A DNA stretch of 64,000 bases. Source: Flavobacterium limi. GTDB taxonomy: Bacteria > Bacteroidota > Bacteroidia > Flavobacteriales > Flavobacteriaceae. This document shows positions 7,731-15,994 of this stretch, piece after piece (position 1 is the stretch's first letter; every line of letters begins with the position of its first letter). Made by a program: the position numbers and the translations under genes. The stretch lies in contig NZ_JAADZV010000002.1 of assembly GCF_010645075.1 (NCBI RefSeq), forward strand, positions 62,001 through 126,000, in the 5' to 3' direction. Below the pieces are notes generated by a model. The model was not told where the DNA came from. It saw only the letters and a list, made by a program, of their open reading frames with translations, and ran no database searches.

Positions 7731-8984
7731 ATGGCGAATAAAAAATTAAAAGTAAGTAACGTTCCTAATTTGAGATTTCCGGGGTTTGAAGGAGAATGGG
7801 AAGTGAAGAAGTTAAAAAATATAGCTGATAAAGTAAATAGCGGGAAGACACCATTAGGCGGTGAGGCTGTATATACAAAGGAAGGTGTACTTTTTATCCG
7901 TAGTCAGAATGTCAATAATGACAATTTAGAGCTAGAAAATTCGACATTTATTCCAGAATCGGTAAATAATCAAATGAAAAATAGTATTGTTAATCCTAAT
8001 GACATACTTCTTAATATAACTGGTGCATCATTGGGACGCAGTTGTGTAGTTCCGAATGATTTTAAAATAGGAAATGTTAATCAACATGTTTGTATTATAA
8101 GATTAAATAAACAGTCCAATCCAAGGTTTATTCAACCTATATTTTCTTCAAGTAAAGGACAAACAATATTTAATAGCTTGCAAACAGGGAGTGGTCGAGA
8201 AGGTTTGAACTTTGAAAGTATTAAAGGTATTAAACTATCTATACCTATTCCAGATGAGCAATACAAAATAGCTTCATTTTTATCTTTGATTGACGAGAGA
8301 ATATCAACCCAAAACAAAATAATTGAACAATTAGAAACCTTAATCCAAAATTTTCGAAATCAAATATTCAAACAAAAAATAAGATTCAAACACGAATTGG
8401 GAAATGAATTTTCTCAATGGAAAGTGTATAAATTGAGAGATATTTCAGATCGAGTTTTATGTAAGAATATTGAAAACAATCAAAATGTTTTGACTATCTC
8501 TGCACAACTTGGGCTAATTAGTCAACTGGATTTTTTTAACAAGTCTGTTTCAGCTAAAAATGTTTCGGGATACTATCTTTTAAAACAAAATGATTTTGCT
8601 TATAACAAGAGTTATTCTAAAGGTTATCCAATGGGAGCAATAAAAAGGCTAAAAAAATATGACAAGGGAATTGTTTCAACATTATACATTTGCTTTCGGT
8701 TTAATGGATTGATAAATGTACATTTTATGGAACAGTATTTTGAATCAGGAATTCAAAATATAGAAATAGAAAAAATAGCACAGGAAGGTGCTCGAAATCA
8801 TGGTCTTTTAAATGTAGGAGTTTCAGATTTTTTTAATATTGAAATTAATCTTCCTTCAATAGAAGAGCAAAAACGAATAGCTTCTTTTTTATCTAAAATT
8901 GACAAAAAGATCCAAACTGAAAAAGCGATTTTAGAACAGTTTGAAAAGCAGAAGAAATACCTATTGCACGAAATGTTTATATAA
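7731..8984 (+). CDS. hsdS: Type I restriction system specificity subunit, expressed copy
   Basis: A 417-residue HsdS with two target recognition domains (about 25-190 and 225-385), each followed by a conserved helical spacer. The spacers are seen as FLSLIDERISTQNKIIEQLE (about 183-202) and the matching C-terminal FLSKIDKKIQTEKAILEQ. It chooses the DNA half-sites for the complex. It follows hsdM in the same direction. Codons 11-24 and the central spacer are copied as inverted repeats in a second hsdS gene that faces it, with stops only four bases apart. It is therefore the expressed copy of a recombining pair. Confidence 0.95.
   Translation: MANKKLKVSNVPNLRFPGFEGEWEVKKLKNIADKVNSGKTPLGGEAVYTKEGVLFIRSQNVNNDNLELENSTFIPESVNNQMKNSIVNPNDILLNITGASLGRSCVVPNDFKIGNVNQHVCIIRLNKQSNPRFIQPIFSSSKGQTIFNSLQTGSGREGLNFESIKGIKLSIPIPDEQYKIASFLSLIDERISTQNKIIEQLETLIQNFRNQIFKQKIRFKHELGNEFSQWKVYKLRDISDRVLCKNIENNQNVLTISAQLGLISQLDFFNKSVSAKNVSGYYLLKQNDFAYNKSYSKGYPMGAIKRLKKYDKGIVSTLYICFRFNGLINVHFMEQYFESGIQNIEIEKIAQEGARNHGLLNVGVSDFFNIEINLPSIEEQKRIASFLSKIDKKIQTEKAILEQFEKQKKYLLHEMFI
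7761..7802 (+). repeat. Outer hsdS inverted repeat, left arm (42 bp)
   Basis: It encodes VPNLRFPGFEGEWE near the HsdS N-terminus. It matches the reverse complement of 10084-10125 with one mismatch (GGAGAATGG versus GGGGAATGG). Recombination here would swap the complete recognition regions. Confidence 0.9.
8306..8344 (+). repeat. Inner hsdS inverted repeat, left arm (39 bp)
   Basis: It encodes the central helical spacer TQNKIIEQLETL between the two recognition domains. It is identical to the reverse complement of 9632-9670. Recombination here would swap only the second recognition domain. Confidence 0.9.
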
Positions 8985-8988
8985 ATTT

Positions 8989-10116
8989 CTAGACAAATAT
9001 TTGGTGTAACAAAAACTTTTTCTGCTCTTCCAATTTTTGCAATAGCTGATTCTCAATATCAATTTTGGTATCTATAGATGATAGAAAATTAGCTATTTTG
9101 TTTTGTTCTTCAATAGAAGGAACAATAATTTTTAATTTTAGAAGTTCTATTTTAGACATGTTAAATCTAGTGCTTCCTTGTGCTAATTTTATTATCGAAT
9201 TTCTAACGCAATCACTTCTAAAAAAAAATTTAGCAAACTCAGGCGCAAGTATTTCAAACGAAAAAATTCTATACCCAAAACAAAAACTATTAAGATATAC
9301 ATCTTCAACCTTTTCCAACAATACTGAACTCATTCCTATTTCTCGTGACGTTTCCGAAGAAATTGTAAAAAATACATCGCCATATTCTACTTGATTTTGA
9401 TTTTCATTATCATTCACATTTACTAATCCACACTTTTTTACATCTATTTCCAATTTGTCAAAAATTTGCTTGTATTGAATATATTTTTTACCGCTTCCAA
9501 AGTCATCCTTGCTTTTACCAGAAAGTCCATTGTAAGTCATTCCGATATCTCCTAATTTTTTTTCTTGCCAATTATCACAAAACCCTTCAAACCGTAGTTT
9601 TTGAGAAAATAGCTTTTCACTTACAGTTTTAATTAAGGTTTCTAATTGTTCAATTATTTTGTTTTGGGTTTCGATTCTCTCATCTATGAGTGAAATAAAA
9701 GACGAAATTTTTAGTTGTTCGTTTAAACTTGAAATGTTAACATCAATATTATCAATAGTAGATTTAGATAGACTTGGAACTCCTGACGCTTCATTATATT
9801 TTAACCAATTTATCTGCTCAAATATATGATAAACAAATTTAGGCAATACTTTTTTAAAGGAATGTGTATAAAAAAGGGTGTCGACCGTCCAGAACTTTCC
9901 ATTAAAGTAAAATGGTTTATTAATCGTCCCTTTTCTTCCAATACAAACAGTTTCTCCATCATACAAATAACTATCAACAGAAGTCATATATCCTCCTGTT
10001 CCATATACAGGAATACTACCTTGCACTAAGTGCTTATAATCTCTCCCACTAGCAACGGTTAAAATATTACCCAACTTGTTAGTTTCCCATTCCCCTTCAA
10101 ACCCCGGAAATCTCAA
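8989..10116 (-). CDS. hsdS: Silent inverted hsdS cassette
   Basis: A 375-residue HsdS homologue facing the expressed hsdS. It has two recognition domains that differ from those of the partner, and the same spacers (FISLIDERIETQNKIIEQLE and FLSSIDTKIDIENQ). The frame extends a few codons past the nominal TTG start through NVP and meets a TAA. No ATG with the expressed copy's leader is present, and the gene has no visible promoter, so it is most likely a storage cassette that is expressed only after inversion. It could also be read as a truncated gene, but the intact length and conserved repeats argue against decay. Confidence 0.88.
   Translation of the reverse strand: MRFPGFEGEWETNKLGNILTVASGRDYKHLVQGSIPVYGTGGYMTSVDSYLYDGETVCIGRKGTINKPFYFNGKFWTVDTLFYTHSFKKVLPKFVYHIFEQINWLKYNEASGVPSLSKSTIDNIDVNISSLNEQLKISSFISLIDERIETQNKIIEQLETLIKTVSEKLFSQKLRFEGFCDNWQEKKLGDIGMTYNGLSGKSKDDFGSGKKYIQYKQIFDKLEIDVKKCGLVNVNDNENQNQVEYGDVFFTISSETSREIGMSSVLLEKVEDVYLNSFCFGYRIFSFEILAPEFAKFFFRSDCVRNSIIKLAQGSTRFNMSKIELLKLKIIVPSIEEQNKIANFLSSIDTKIDIENQLLQKLEEQKKFLLHQIFV
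9632..9670 (-). repeat. Inner hsdS inverted repeat, right arm (39 bp)
   Basis: Perfect reverse complement of 8306-8344, in the central spacer of the silent cassette. Confidence 0.9.
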
Positions 10117-10125
10117 ATTAGGAAC
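10084..10125 (-). repeat. Outer hsdS inverted repeat, right arm (42 bp)
   Basis: Reverse complement of 7761-7802 with one mismatch, at the 5' edge of the silent cassette. Homology to the expressed gene stops just upstream, which marks the boundary of the invertible segment. Confidence 0.9.
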
Positions 10126-10201
10126 ATTAAGTAACTGCCATCCTTAATGTTTGTAAAACTTTAATTGTGTTTCTTTGAGATTTAACAAAAATTGTATTAT
10201 A

Positions 10202-11128
10202 ATGAATGAACAAAAACAACTTTTAGAAGTTATTAATCTATGGAAAAAAGACAAGAAGCAGTATGTGAAAAAATCAAGTTTCTCGGCTTATACGCTCTTA
10301 ATCGAGAATCATTTATTGCCTGTTTTTGGTAATAAATATGCTATTGAAGAAGCTCATGTACAGCGTTTCGTATTCCAAAAACTGGAAACAGGTTTAAGCC
10401 ATAAAACAATAAAGGACATTTTAATTGTCCTAAAAATGGTTTTAAAATTCGGTGCAAAAAATAAATGGCTACAATATACACCTTTCGACATACAATTCCC
10501 TACAGAACGTGAAAAGCATACTATCGAAGTGCTTAGCAGAGCCAATCAGAAAAAAATAATGAATTATATACAGGAGCATTTTACATTTCGCAATTTGGGT
10601 GTTTACATCTGCTTAAGCGCAGGTATGCGTATTGGGGAAATATGCGCTTTAAGATGGGAAGATGTTGATACAGATAATGGAATTATAGGTGTCAACCGAA
10701 CAATCCAACGGATCTATGTCATAGAAGACGGAACCCGCAGAACGGAATTGATTTTGGACACACCGAAAACTAAAAATTCGATTCGTGAAATCCCAATTAG
10801 TAAAGATTTATTACGGATATTAAAACCATTTAAAAAGATTGTGAATCCTTCGTTTTTTGTTTTAACAAACGATGCCAAACCAACTGAGCCCAGAACATAT
10901 CGAAGTTACTATAAAAACCTGATGAAAGAATTGAATATGCCGGAATTGAAGTTTCACGGATTAAGACACAGCTTCGCAACCCGATGTATTGAAAGCAATT
11001 GTGATTATAAAACGGTGAGTGTACTCTTAGGGCATTCTAATATTAGTACAACATTAAACTTGTATGTCCACCCCAATATGGAACAGAAGAAAAAAGCTAT
11101 CGAACAAATGTTTAAAGGATTAAGATAA
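10202..11128 (+). CDS. Tyrosine recombinase, probable hsdS invertase
   Basis: A 308-residue phage-integrase-family recombinase. It has an N-terminal SAM-like core-binding domain (about 10-95) and a C-terminal catalytic domain with R143 (GMRIGEICALRW), H252 and R255 (HGLRHSFAT), H278 (LLGHSN) and the nucleophile Y288 (TLNLYVHP). The catalytic set looks complete. I choose the ATG at 10202; a TTG at 10175 is in frame but less likely. It lies 77 bases beyond the outer hsdS repeat. Tyrosine recombinases beside inverted hsdS genes carry out specificity switching in several bacteria, so this is the best candidate for the enzyme. Confidence 0.93.
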   Translation: MNEQKQLLEVINLWKKDKKQYVKKSSFSAYTLLIENHLLPVFGNKYAIEEAHVQRFVFQKLETGLSHKTIKDILIVLKMVLKFGAKNKWLQYTPFDIQFPTEREKHTIEVLSRANQKKIMNYIQEHFTFRNLGVYICLSAGMRIGEICALRWEDVDTDNGIIGVNRTIQRIYVIEDGTRRTELILDTPKTKNSIREIPISKDLLRILKPFKKIVNPSFFVLTNDAKPTEPRTYRSYYKNLMKELNMPELKFHGLRHSFATRCIESNCDYKTVSVLLGHSNISTTLNLYVHPNMEQKKKAIEQMFKGLR

Positions 11129-11206
11129 TGATTTGAAGCAGGATTTGTAAGATAAATGATGTCAGGGTTTATATAATTTATTACTTTCGTAGACTATCAT
11201 TTTGAA

Positions 11207-11890
11207 ATGGATAAATACAAGAATAAATATAAAATAGGCTCACATCGATTACGTAATTGGGATTATTCTTCAAACGCCTTGTATTTTCTTACCATTGTTA
11301 CCCAAAACAGGGAATGCATTTTGGGTGATATTGTCACCGGGCAAATAAAATTATCCGAAATGGGCAAAATTGTAGAAAATGAATTTTTAAAATCATTTGA
11401 AATTCGGAATGAATTATTTTTAAACGAATATATCATCATGCCCAACCATTTGCATATGATTGTGGAAATATGTCATCCCGGCAATGGATCAAACAGCCTG
11501 ATTGATACCGTAAAATCGCACGGGAACAATGAACCGCACGGGTACGACGTAGAACCGCACGGCCGTGCGGTTCTACCCAACCGTACGGTTTTACAACCCA
11601 ATGGTGTGGTTCAACAATTGCAATCCATAAAACCAAATCGTCCCGTCCGATTACCCAAATCCATTTCATCGTTTATTGCAGGATTCAAATCGGCAGTAAA
11701 CACCAAAATTGATGATTTTATTGACGAACATCATTTATCAATACCAAAATACAACAAACAAAATCATTTTTTTCAACCCAATTACCACGATCACATTATC
11801 AGAAATGATTTTGAATATCAAAGAATTGCGGATTACATTATACGAAATCCGACGATGTGGGAAAATGACAAATTAAACCATAAGAAATGA
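11207..11890 (+). CDS. REP-associated (RAYT, IS200-like) tyrosine transposase
   Basis: A 227-residue Y1-type HUH transposase. The metal-binding HUH motif is MPNHLHMIV (H81, H83), and the C-terminus has the RAYT pattern QPNYHDHIIRNDFEY followed by NPTMWEND. Residues about 104-150 are an unusual insert, rich in histidine, proline and asparagine and encoded by GC-rich palindromic repeats of CCGCACGG type. RAYT proteins are single-copy enzymes that move short palindromic REP sequences. No flanking insertion-sequence ends were found. Its stop overlaps the hsdR start by 4 bases (ATGA), so it is translated with hsdR, an odd place for a transposase. Confidence 0.88.
   Translation: MDKYKNKYKIGSHRLRNWDYSSNALYFLTIVTQNRECILGDIVTGQIKLSEMGKIVENEFLKSFEIRNELFLNEYIIMPNHLHMIVEICHPGNGSNSLIDTVKSHGNNEPHGYDVEPHGRAVLPNRTVLQPNGVVQQLQSIKPNRPVRLPKSISSFIAGFKSAVNTKIDDFIDEHHLSIPKYNKQNHFFQPNYHDHIIRNDFEYQRIADYIIRNPTMWENDKLNHKK
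11549..11576. repeat. 28-bp perfect palindrome inside the RAYT gene
   Basis: The half-site GTAGAACCGCACGG is followed directly by its exact reverse complement. A related unit AACCGTACGGTT lies at 11579-11590 and a partial CCGCACGG at 11534-11541. The block is far more GC-rich than its surroundings. Confidence 0.85.
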
Positions 11891-14757
11891 GTAAGCAGTC
11901 CGAACAAATTTTAGAAGAACAACTCGTTGCCCAATTACAAAAATTAGGGTATAAATATGCTGTTATTGCTGATGAAAAAGCATTACTGGCAAACCTGAAA
12001 ATACAATTAGAGAAGCACAACAATATACAATTTAGCAATAGCGAATTTGAAAAAGTCCTGAACATACTCAACAAAGGTTCTGTATTTGAAAAAGCCAAAA
12101 TATTACGCGAAAAGAAGCATCATATTATCCGGGATAATGGCGACAACCTATATTTTGAATTTCTGAATATTGAACATTGGTGTCAGAATCAATATCAGGT
12201 AACCAATCAAATTACACAAGAAGGAAAGTATGAAAACCGTTATGATGTCACGTTGTTAATTAATGGATTGCCTTTGGTACAAATCGAACTCAAACGTAGA
12301 GGTTTGGAAATGAAGGAAGCGTTTAATCAAATCAACCGCTATCAAAAACATAGTTTTGGTGCCGGAAAAGGTTTGTTTCACTTTGTGCAGTTATTTATCA
12401 TCAGTAATGGAGTAAACACTAAATATTTTAGCAATTTTGGTTCAAACAAGCAGGAGTTTTTGCAAACATTCCATTGGACAGACGAGCAAAATAATCCCTT
12501 AAATAATATTCTGAATGGTTTTACCGACTCTTTTTTAGAACCGTGCCACATCAGTAAAATGATCTGTAAATACATTGTGCTGAATGAAACTGCAAAAACA
12601 CTGATGGTACTTCGTCCTTATCAATATTATGCAGTAGAAAGCATTATTAAAAAGGTCAAAGAAAACGAAATACTGAATGGCTACAATATCGAAAAGAATG
12701 GGTATATCTGGCATACCACAGGAAGTGGTAAAACCTTAACCAGCTTTAAAGCCAGTCAGATTTTATCTAAAATTCCAGCCATAAAAAAAGTTGTTTTTGT
12801 GGTTGACAGAAAAGATCTGGATTATCAGACTAATCAGGAATATGAAAAATTTAGTAAAGGTTCAGTAAGTTCGGCAACAAATACAGAGGATTTAATCAGG
12901 AAATTCAACGATCCAAATGTTAGCATAATTGTTACTACTATTCAAAAATTAAATAATACAATTTCTGGGAGGAATTTATTAAAAATGAAGTCTATTCAGA
13001 ACGAAAGAATGGTTTTTATTTTTGATGAATGCCATCGCTCACAATTTGGAGATACACATAAAAATATTGTCAATAATTTTAGTAATATTCAACTGTTTGG
13101 TTTTACCGGTACACCAATTTTAGCAGAGAATGCTGACGGAGAAAAAACAACAGCAAGTTTATTTGGAAAATGCCTTCACAAATATGTAATTACCGATGCT
13201 ATTCGTGATGAAAATGTTTTAAAATTCGCTGTAGAATATATTCAAACTTTTAAACAAAAAGAACATATTATTGATTTAAAAGTGGAACAAATCAATGAAA
13301 CCGAAGTATATGAAGCTCCCAAACGTAAAGAAGCGATTGTAGATTACATCATTCAATACCACGACCAGAAAACCCAAAATAGAAAATTTTGTGCGATGAT
13401 GTGTGTTCAGGATATTGATTCAGTGATTCAATACTATGAGATTTTAAAACGTAAAAAACAAAACGGAGAACACAACTTAAAGGTGACCACTATTTTTAGC
13501 TTTGCTCAAAACGAAGATGAAATGGAAGATGGTGTTTATTCTCAATTAGACATGGCGGCTGAACCACGAGCACAATATGGTAATTCTAAGCCTCATCGTA
13601 GAGAACTTCTGGAAAATTATGTGGATGATTATAATGAACTGTTTGGTGAAAAACATAATATTAAAGACACAGAAGGGTTCTACAATTATTACAATGCAGT
13701 AGCGAAAAAATCCAAGCAAAACGAGACAGACATTCTTTTGGTAGCTAATATGTTTCTGACAGGATTTGACAGCAAATTTTTAAATACGTTATATGTAGAT
13801 AAAAACCTGAAATATCATGGACTTATACAAGCTTTTAGTCGTACCAACCGTATTTTAGACAAGAATAAAACACAGGGAAATATCGTATGTTTCCGAAACC
13901 TAAAAGATAAAACAGACGAAGCCATCGCTTTATTCAGTAACAAAGAAGCTATTGATGAAATTATTGTTGAACCGTATGAAGTTTACGTTGAAAAGTTTAA
14001 CGAAGTAACACAAAAGTTATTAGAAATTGTTCCACAAGTAAGCAGTGTAGACCGTTTATATTCGGAGGAAGATCAATTAAAGTTTATTTTGGCTTTCCGT
14101 GCTTTAATGCGTTTGCATAAGAAAATGAGTCATTATACTGAATTCACCTGGGATGATTTACAGATAGAAGAACAGCTTTTTGCTGATTATACCAGCAAGT
14201 ATCTGGATTTGAAAGAGAAAATTGGTTCCGACCCTTCACCTGAAAAAACATCTATTTTAAATGATATTGATTTTGAATTAGAGTTGATAAGACGTGATAC
14301 TATAAACGTAACGTATATACTTCAGTTATTAATTAAATTCCAGTCAAAAGAAAGTACAAAAGACAAAGAAAGCATTGAAAAAGATATTTTCAATTTATTA
14401 AATACCGAGGTATCACTAAGAAGTAAAAGAGAATTGATCGAGAAATTTATTCAGGAAAGCTTGCCACATATTGAAGATACTGATACAATTCCGGAAGAAT
14501 TTGAAAAATTTTGGAATGTCGAGCAGAAAAAAGCACTCCAGCAAATGATTAAGACAGAAAATCTATCTGAAGAAAAAACGGAAAGGTTAATTGAAAACTA
14601 TCTTTTTACAGAACGTGAACCTCTTCGAAAAGAAATTTTAGCACTTCGATTAGAAGGAAGACCCAGCGTGTTGAAATCAAAAGAAATTGGTGACCGTATT
14701 TTAAATAAGATTTTAGGCTTTGTAGATACTTTTGTTAATGGAATATCAGGGAATTAA
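11887..14757 (+). CDS. hsdR: Type I restriction system endonuclease/translocase subunit
   Basis: A 956-residue HsdR that translocates DNA with ATP and cuts unmethylated DNA far from the recognition site. The N-terminal nuclease domain has RYDVTLLING and IELKRRG (about 115-136), the D...ELK signature. Next come the helicase motor with Walker A TTGSGKT (about 275-281), VVDRKDLD, DECHRSQFGD (about 379), FGFTGTP, and the second RecA lobe (ANMFLTGFDSKFLNTLY, QAFSRTNRI). The C-terminus is helical and mediates assembly on HsdM. The gene looks intact. It is separated from hsdM and hsdS by the recombinase and the RAYT gene and overlaps the latter by 4 bases. Confidence 0.97.
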   Translation: MSKQSEQILEEQLVAQLQKLGYKYAVIADEKALLANLKIQLEKHNNIQFSNSEFEKVLNILNKGSVFEKAKILREKKHHIIRDNGDNLYFEFLNIEHWCQNQYQVTNQITQEGKYENRYDVTLLINGLPLVQIELKRRGLEMKEAFNQINRYQKHSFGAGKGLFHFVQLFIISNGVNTKYFSNFGSNKQEFLQTFHWTDEQNNPLNNILNGFTDSFLEPCHISKMICKYIVLNETAKTLMVLRPYQYYAVESIIKKVKENEILNGYNIEKNGYIWHTTGSGKTLTSFKASQILSKIPAIKKVVFVVDRKDLDYQTNQEYEKFSKGSVSSATNTEDLIRKFNDPNVSIIVTTIQKLNNTISGRNLLKMKSIQNERMVFIFDECHRSQFGDTHKNIVNNFSNIQLFGFTGTPILAENADGEKTTASLFGKCLHKYVITDAIRDENVLKFAVEYIQTFKQKEHIIDLKVEQINETEVYEAPKRKEAIVDYIIQYHDQKTQNRKFCAMMCVQDIDSVIQYYEILKRKKQNGEHNLKVTTIFSFAQNEDEMEDGVYSQLDMAAEPRAQYGNSKPHRRELLENYVDDYNELFGEKHNIKDTEGFYNYYNAVAKKSKQNETDILLVANMFLTGFDSKFLNTLYVDKNLKYHGLIQAFSRTNRILDKNKTQGNIVCFRNLKDKTDEAIALFSNKEAIDEIIVEPYEVYVEKFNEVTQKLLEIVPQVSSVDRLYSEEDQLKFILAFRALMRLHKKMSHYTEFTWDDLQIEEQLFADYTSKYLDLKEKIGSDPSPEKTSILNDIDFELELIRRDTINVTYILQLLIKFQSKESTKDKESIEKDIFNLLNTEVSLRSKRELIEKFIQESLPHIEDTDTIPEEFEKFWNVEQKKALQQMIKTENLSEEKTERLIENYLFTEREPLRKEILALRLEGRPSVLKSKEIGDRILNKILGFVDTFVNGISGN

Positions 14758-14950
14758 TATTCGATGTTTTTTTGTAATTGCAATACTATCATAACTCTAC
14801 ACGTTTGTAAAAATAAATTTATCTCCTGTTGACTAGGGGATTAAAACGACAAACTTAATCATACTATTTAGCTTAAATTTCAGACATTTGTTTGCAACGA
14901 ATACATCTTAAACTAACAATAAATCTATCTTTCTCATCCATCAAAAAAAA

Positions 14951-14981
14951 TTGCCCAACACACATACACTTCGTACTTTTG
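14951..14981 (+). promoter_or_regulatory. Promoter of the broken methyltransferase gene
   Basis: A TTG at 14951-14953 and TACTTTTG at 14974-14981 are 20 bases apart, close to the Bacteroidota TTG/TAnnTTTG arrangement. The -7 box ends 4 bases before the ATG. Confidence 0.6.
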
Positions 14982-14985
14982 CACC

Positions 14986-15445
14986 ATGAATGATAATTTT
15001 ACAAATGAATACTTTGGCATCGGCATTCACAATGGTAAAACGCCTGAAAATTTGGGTGTTTTGTGGCGGTCGGCTCAAAACTTAGGGGCAACTTTTATAT
15101 TTACCATCGGAAATAGATATGCCAAACAAGCTTGAGATAGGCATGATGCGGTAAAGGCGATTCCGTATTTTCATTATGAGAATTTTGAAGCTTTTTTTGA
15201 AAACTTACCCAAAGGAGCGCGATTGGTGGGTGTGGAATTACATGAAAGTGCTTCAGACTTAGATACCTTTGAGCATCCCAGACGCTGTGTGTACCTGTTA
15301 GGCGCAGAAGATCATGGTTTGCCTAAAAAAAACAATGGAAAAATGCCATCATCTGGTAAAATTCAAATCTGGGAAAAGTTTGAACGTTGCTGTGGCAGGA
15401 ACCATTGTGATGTATGACAGTAATTTGCCTAAACCTCGCTCGTAA
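14986..15445 (+). pseudogene. TrmH/SpoU-family RNA methyltransferase, broken twice
   Basis: Conceptual repair gives an intact SpoU-type methyltransferase: NLGVLWRSAQNLGATF (motif 1), LLGAEDHGLPKK (motif 2) and SLNVAVAGTIVMYD (motif 3). Two lesions interrupt it. An in-frame TGA lies at 15133-15135. A frameshift lies in a run of eight A at 15325-15332; deleting one A restores PKKTMEKCHHLVKF and the frame to the TAA at 15443. The family 2'-O-methylates tRNA or rRNA. The promoter and start still look normal, so the loss is probably recent, although the A-run difference could be a sequencing error. Confidence 0.88.
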
Positions 15446-15470
15446 TTCCGAGAAAAAAATTATCCTAAGA

Positions 15471-15527
15471 ACGGTTCTCGATACATCTTTTGTTCCGTTT
15501 CTCTACACAAAAATACTCGAACTGACG
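15471..15527 (+). repeat. Dispersed intergenic repeat, copy A
   Basis: It reads ACGGTTCTCGATACAT ... GTTCCGTTT ... ACTCGAACTGACG. It matches copies B (37869-37921) and C (41074-41130) along its whole length with several differences. Confidence 0.7.
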
Positions 15528-15639
15528 AATAGCGTAAAAGGTTACTAGTGCTAATTTAGTAAGAAATCTATCATTTGATATAAAATAGAAACGTTTCATT
15601 GACCTACTTTTAAGATTATTAAACTTAAAATTTTAAATC

Positions 15640-15864
15640 ATGGAAAATTCGAATAATTACACCAGCGAAGATTTAGCAAAATGCCCTTATCACGCACAGC
15701 TTGCCCAGGCACAAAACAATGATGATCGTGAGGAAGCCAACACCGGAGACTGGGACGACCAGCGCGATGAGGATGGAACAGATCCGAATCGTTATGAGGA
15801 AGAAGGCGGCAATAATAATTCTGGTGGCGCAGGAAGTTCCGGAAGCGCTGCTACCAATAGCTAG
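15640..15864 (+). CDS. Small acidic hydrophilic protein (MENSN type)
   Basis: A 74-residue protein of unknown function. It starts MENSNNYTSEDLAKCP, has an acidic middle with GDWDDQRDEDGTDP, and ends in a low-complexity Gly/Ser/Asn tail. No signal peptide or membrane segment is visible. A second protein at 19501 shares the start MENSN and a GDW...WDD motif, so the two are probably distant paralogues. A strong hairpin terminator follows, shared with the convergent nuclease gene. Confidence 0.7.
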   Translation: MENSNNYTSEDLAKCPYHAQLAQAQNNDDREEANTGDWDDQRDEDGTDPNRYEEEGGNNNSGGAGSSGSAATNS

Positions 15865-15937
15865 TACATCTAAATTTTATATTGTATAGGAATTTAGAGT
15901 TACTAGAAATTTAAGCGATAAGCTTATACTGATAGAA

Positions 15938-15975
15938 AAAACAATAAAATCTTCTTAGGCAGATTTTATTGTTTT
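15938..15975. terminator. Bidirectional terminator with 15-bp perfect stem
   Basis: AAAACAATAAAATCT (15938-15952) pairs perfectly with 15961-15975 around an 8-base loop. A-rich and T-rich flanks serve both the plus-strand small gene and the convergent minus-strand gene. Confidence 0.85.
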
Positions 15976-15994
15976 ATAGCCAATATTTTGGGGT

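Noticed and set aside
7693..10152. 12-base direct repeat TCCTTAATGTTT before hsdS and before the recombinase
   Set aside because: Short, AT-rich, and in the wrong orientation for the inversion system, so treated as chance.
10175..10201. Upstream TTG start for the tyrosine recombinase
   Set aside because: The ATG at 10202 fits the family start better, and the extra residues show no homology.
15223..15417. Separate small gene inside the broken methyltransferase
   Set aside because: It is only the out-of-frame remnant of the TrmH-like pseudogene.
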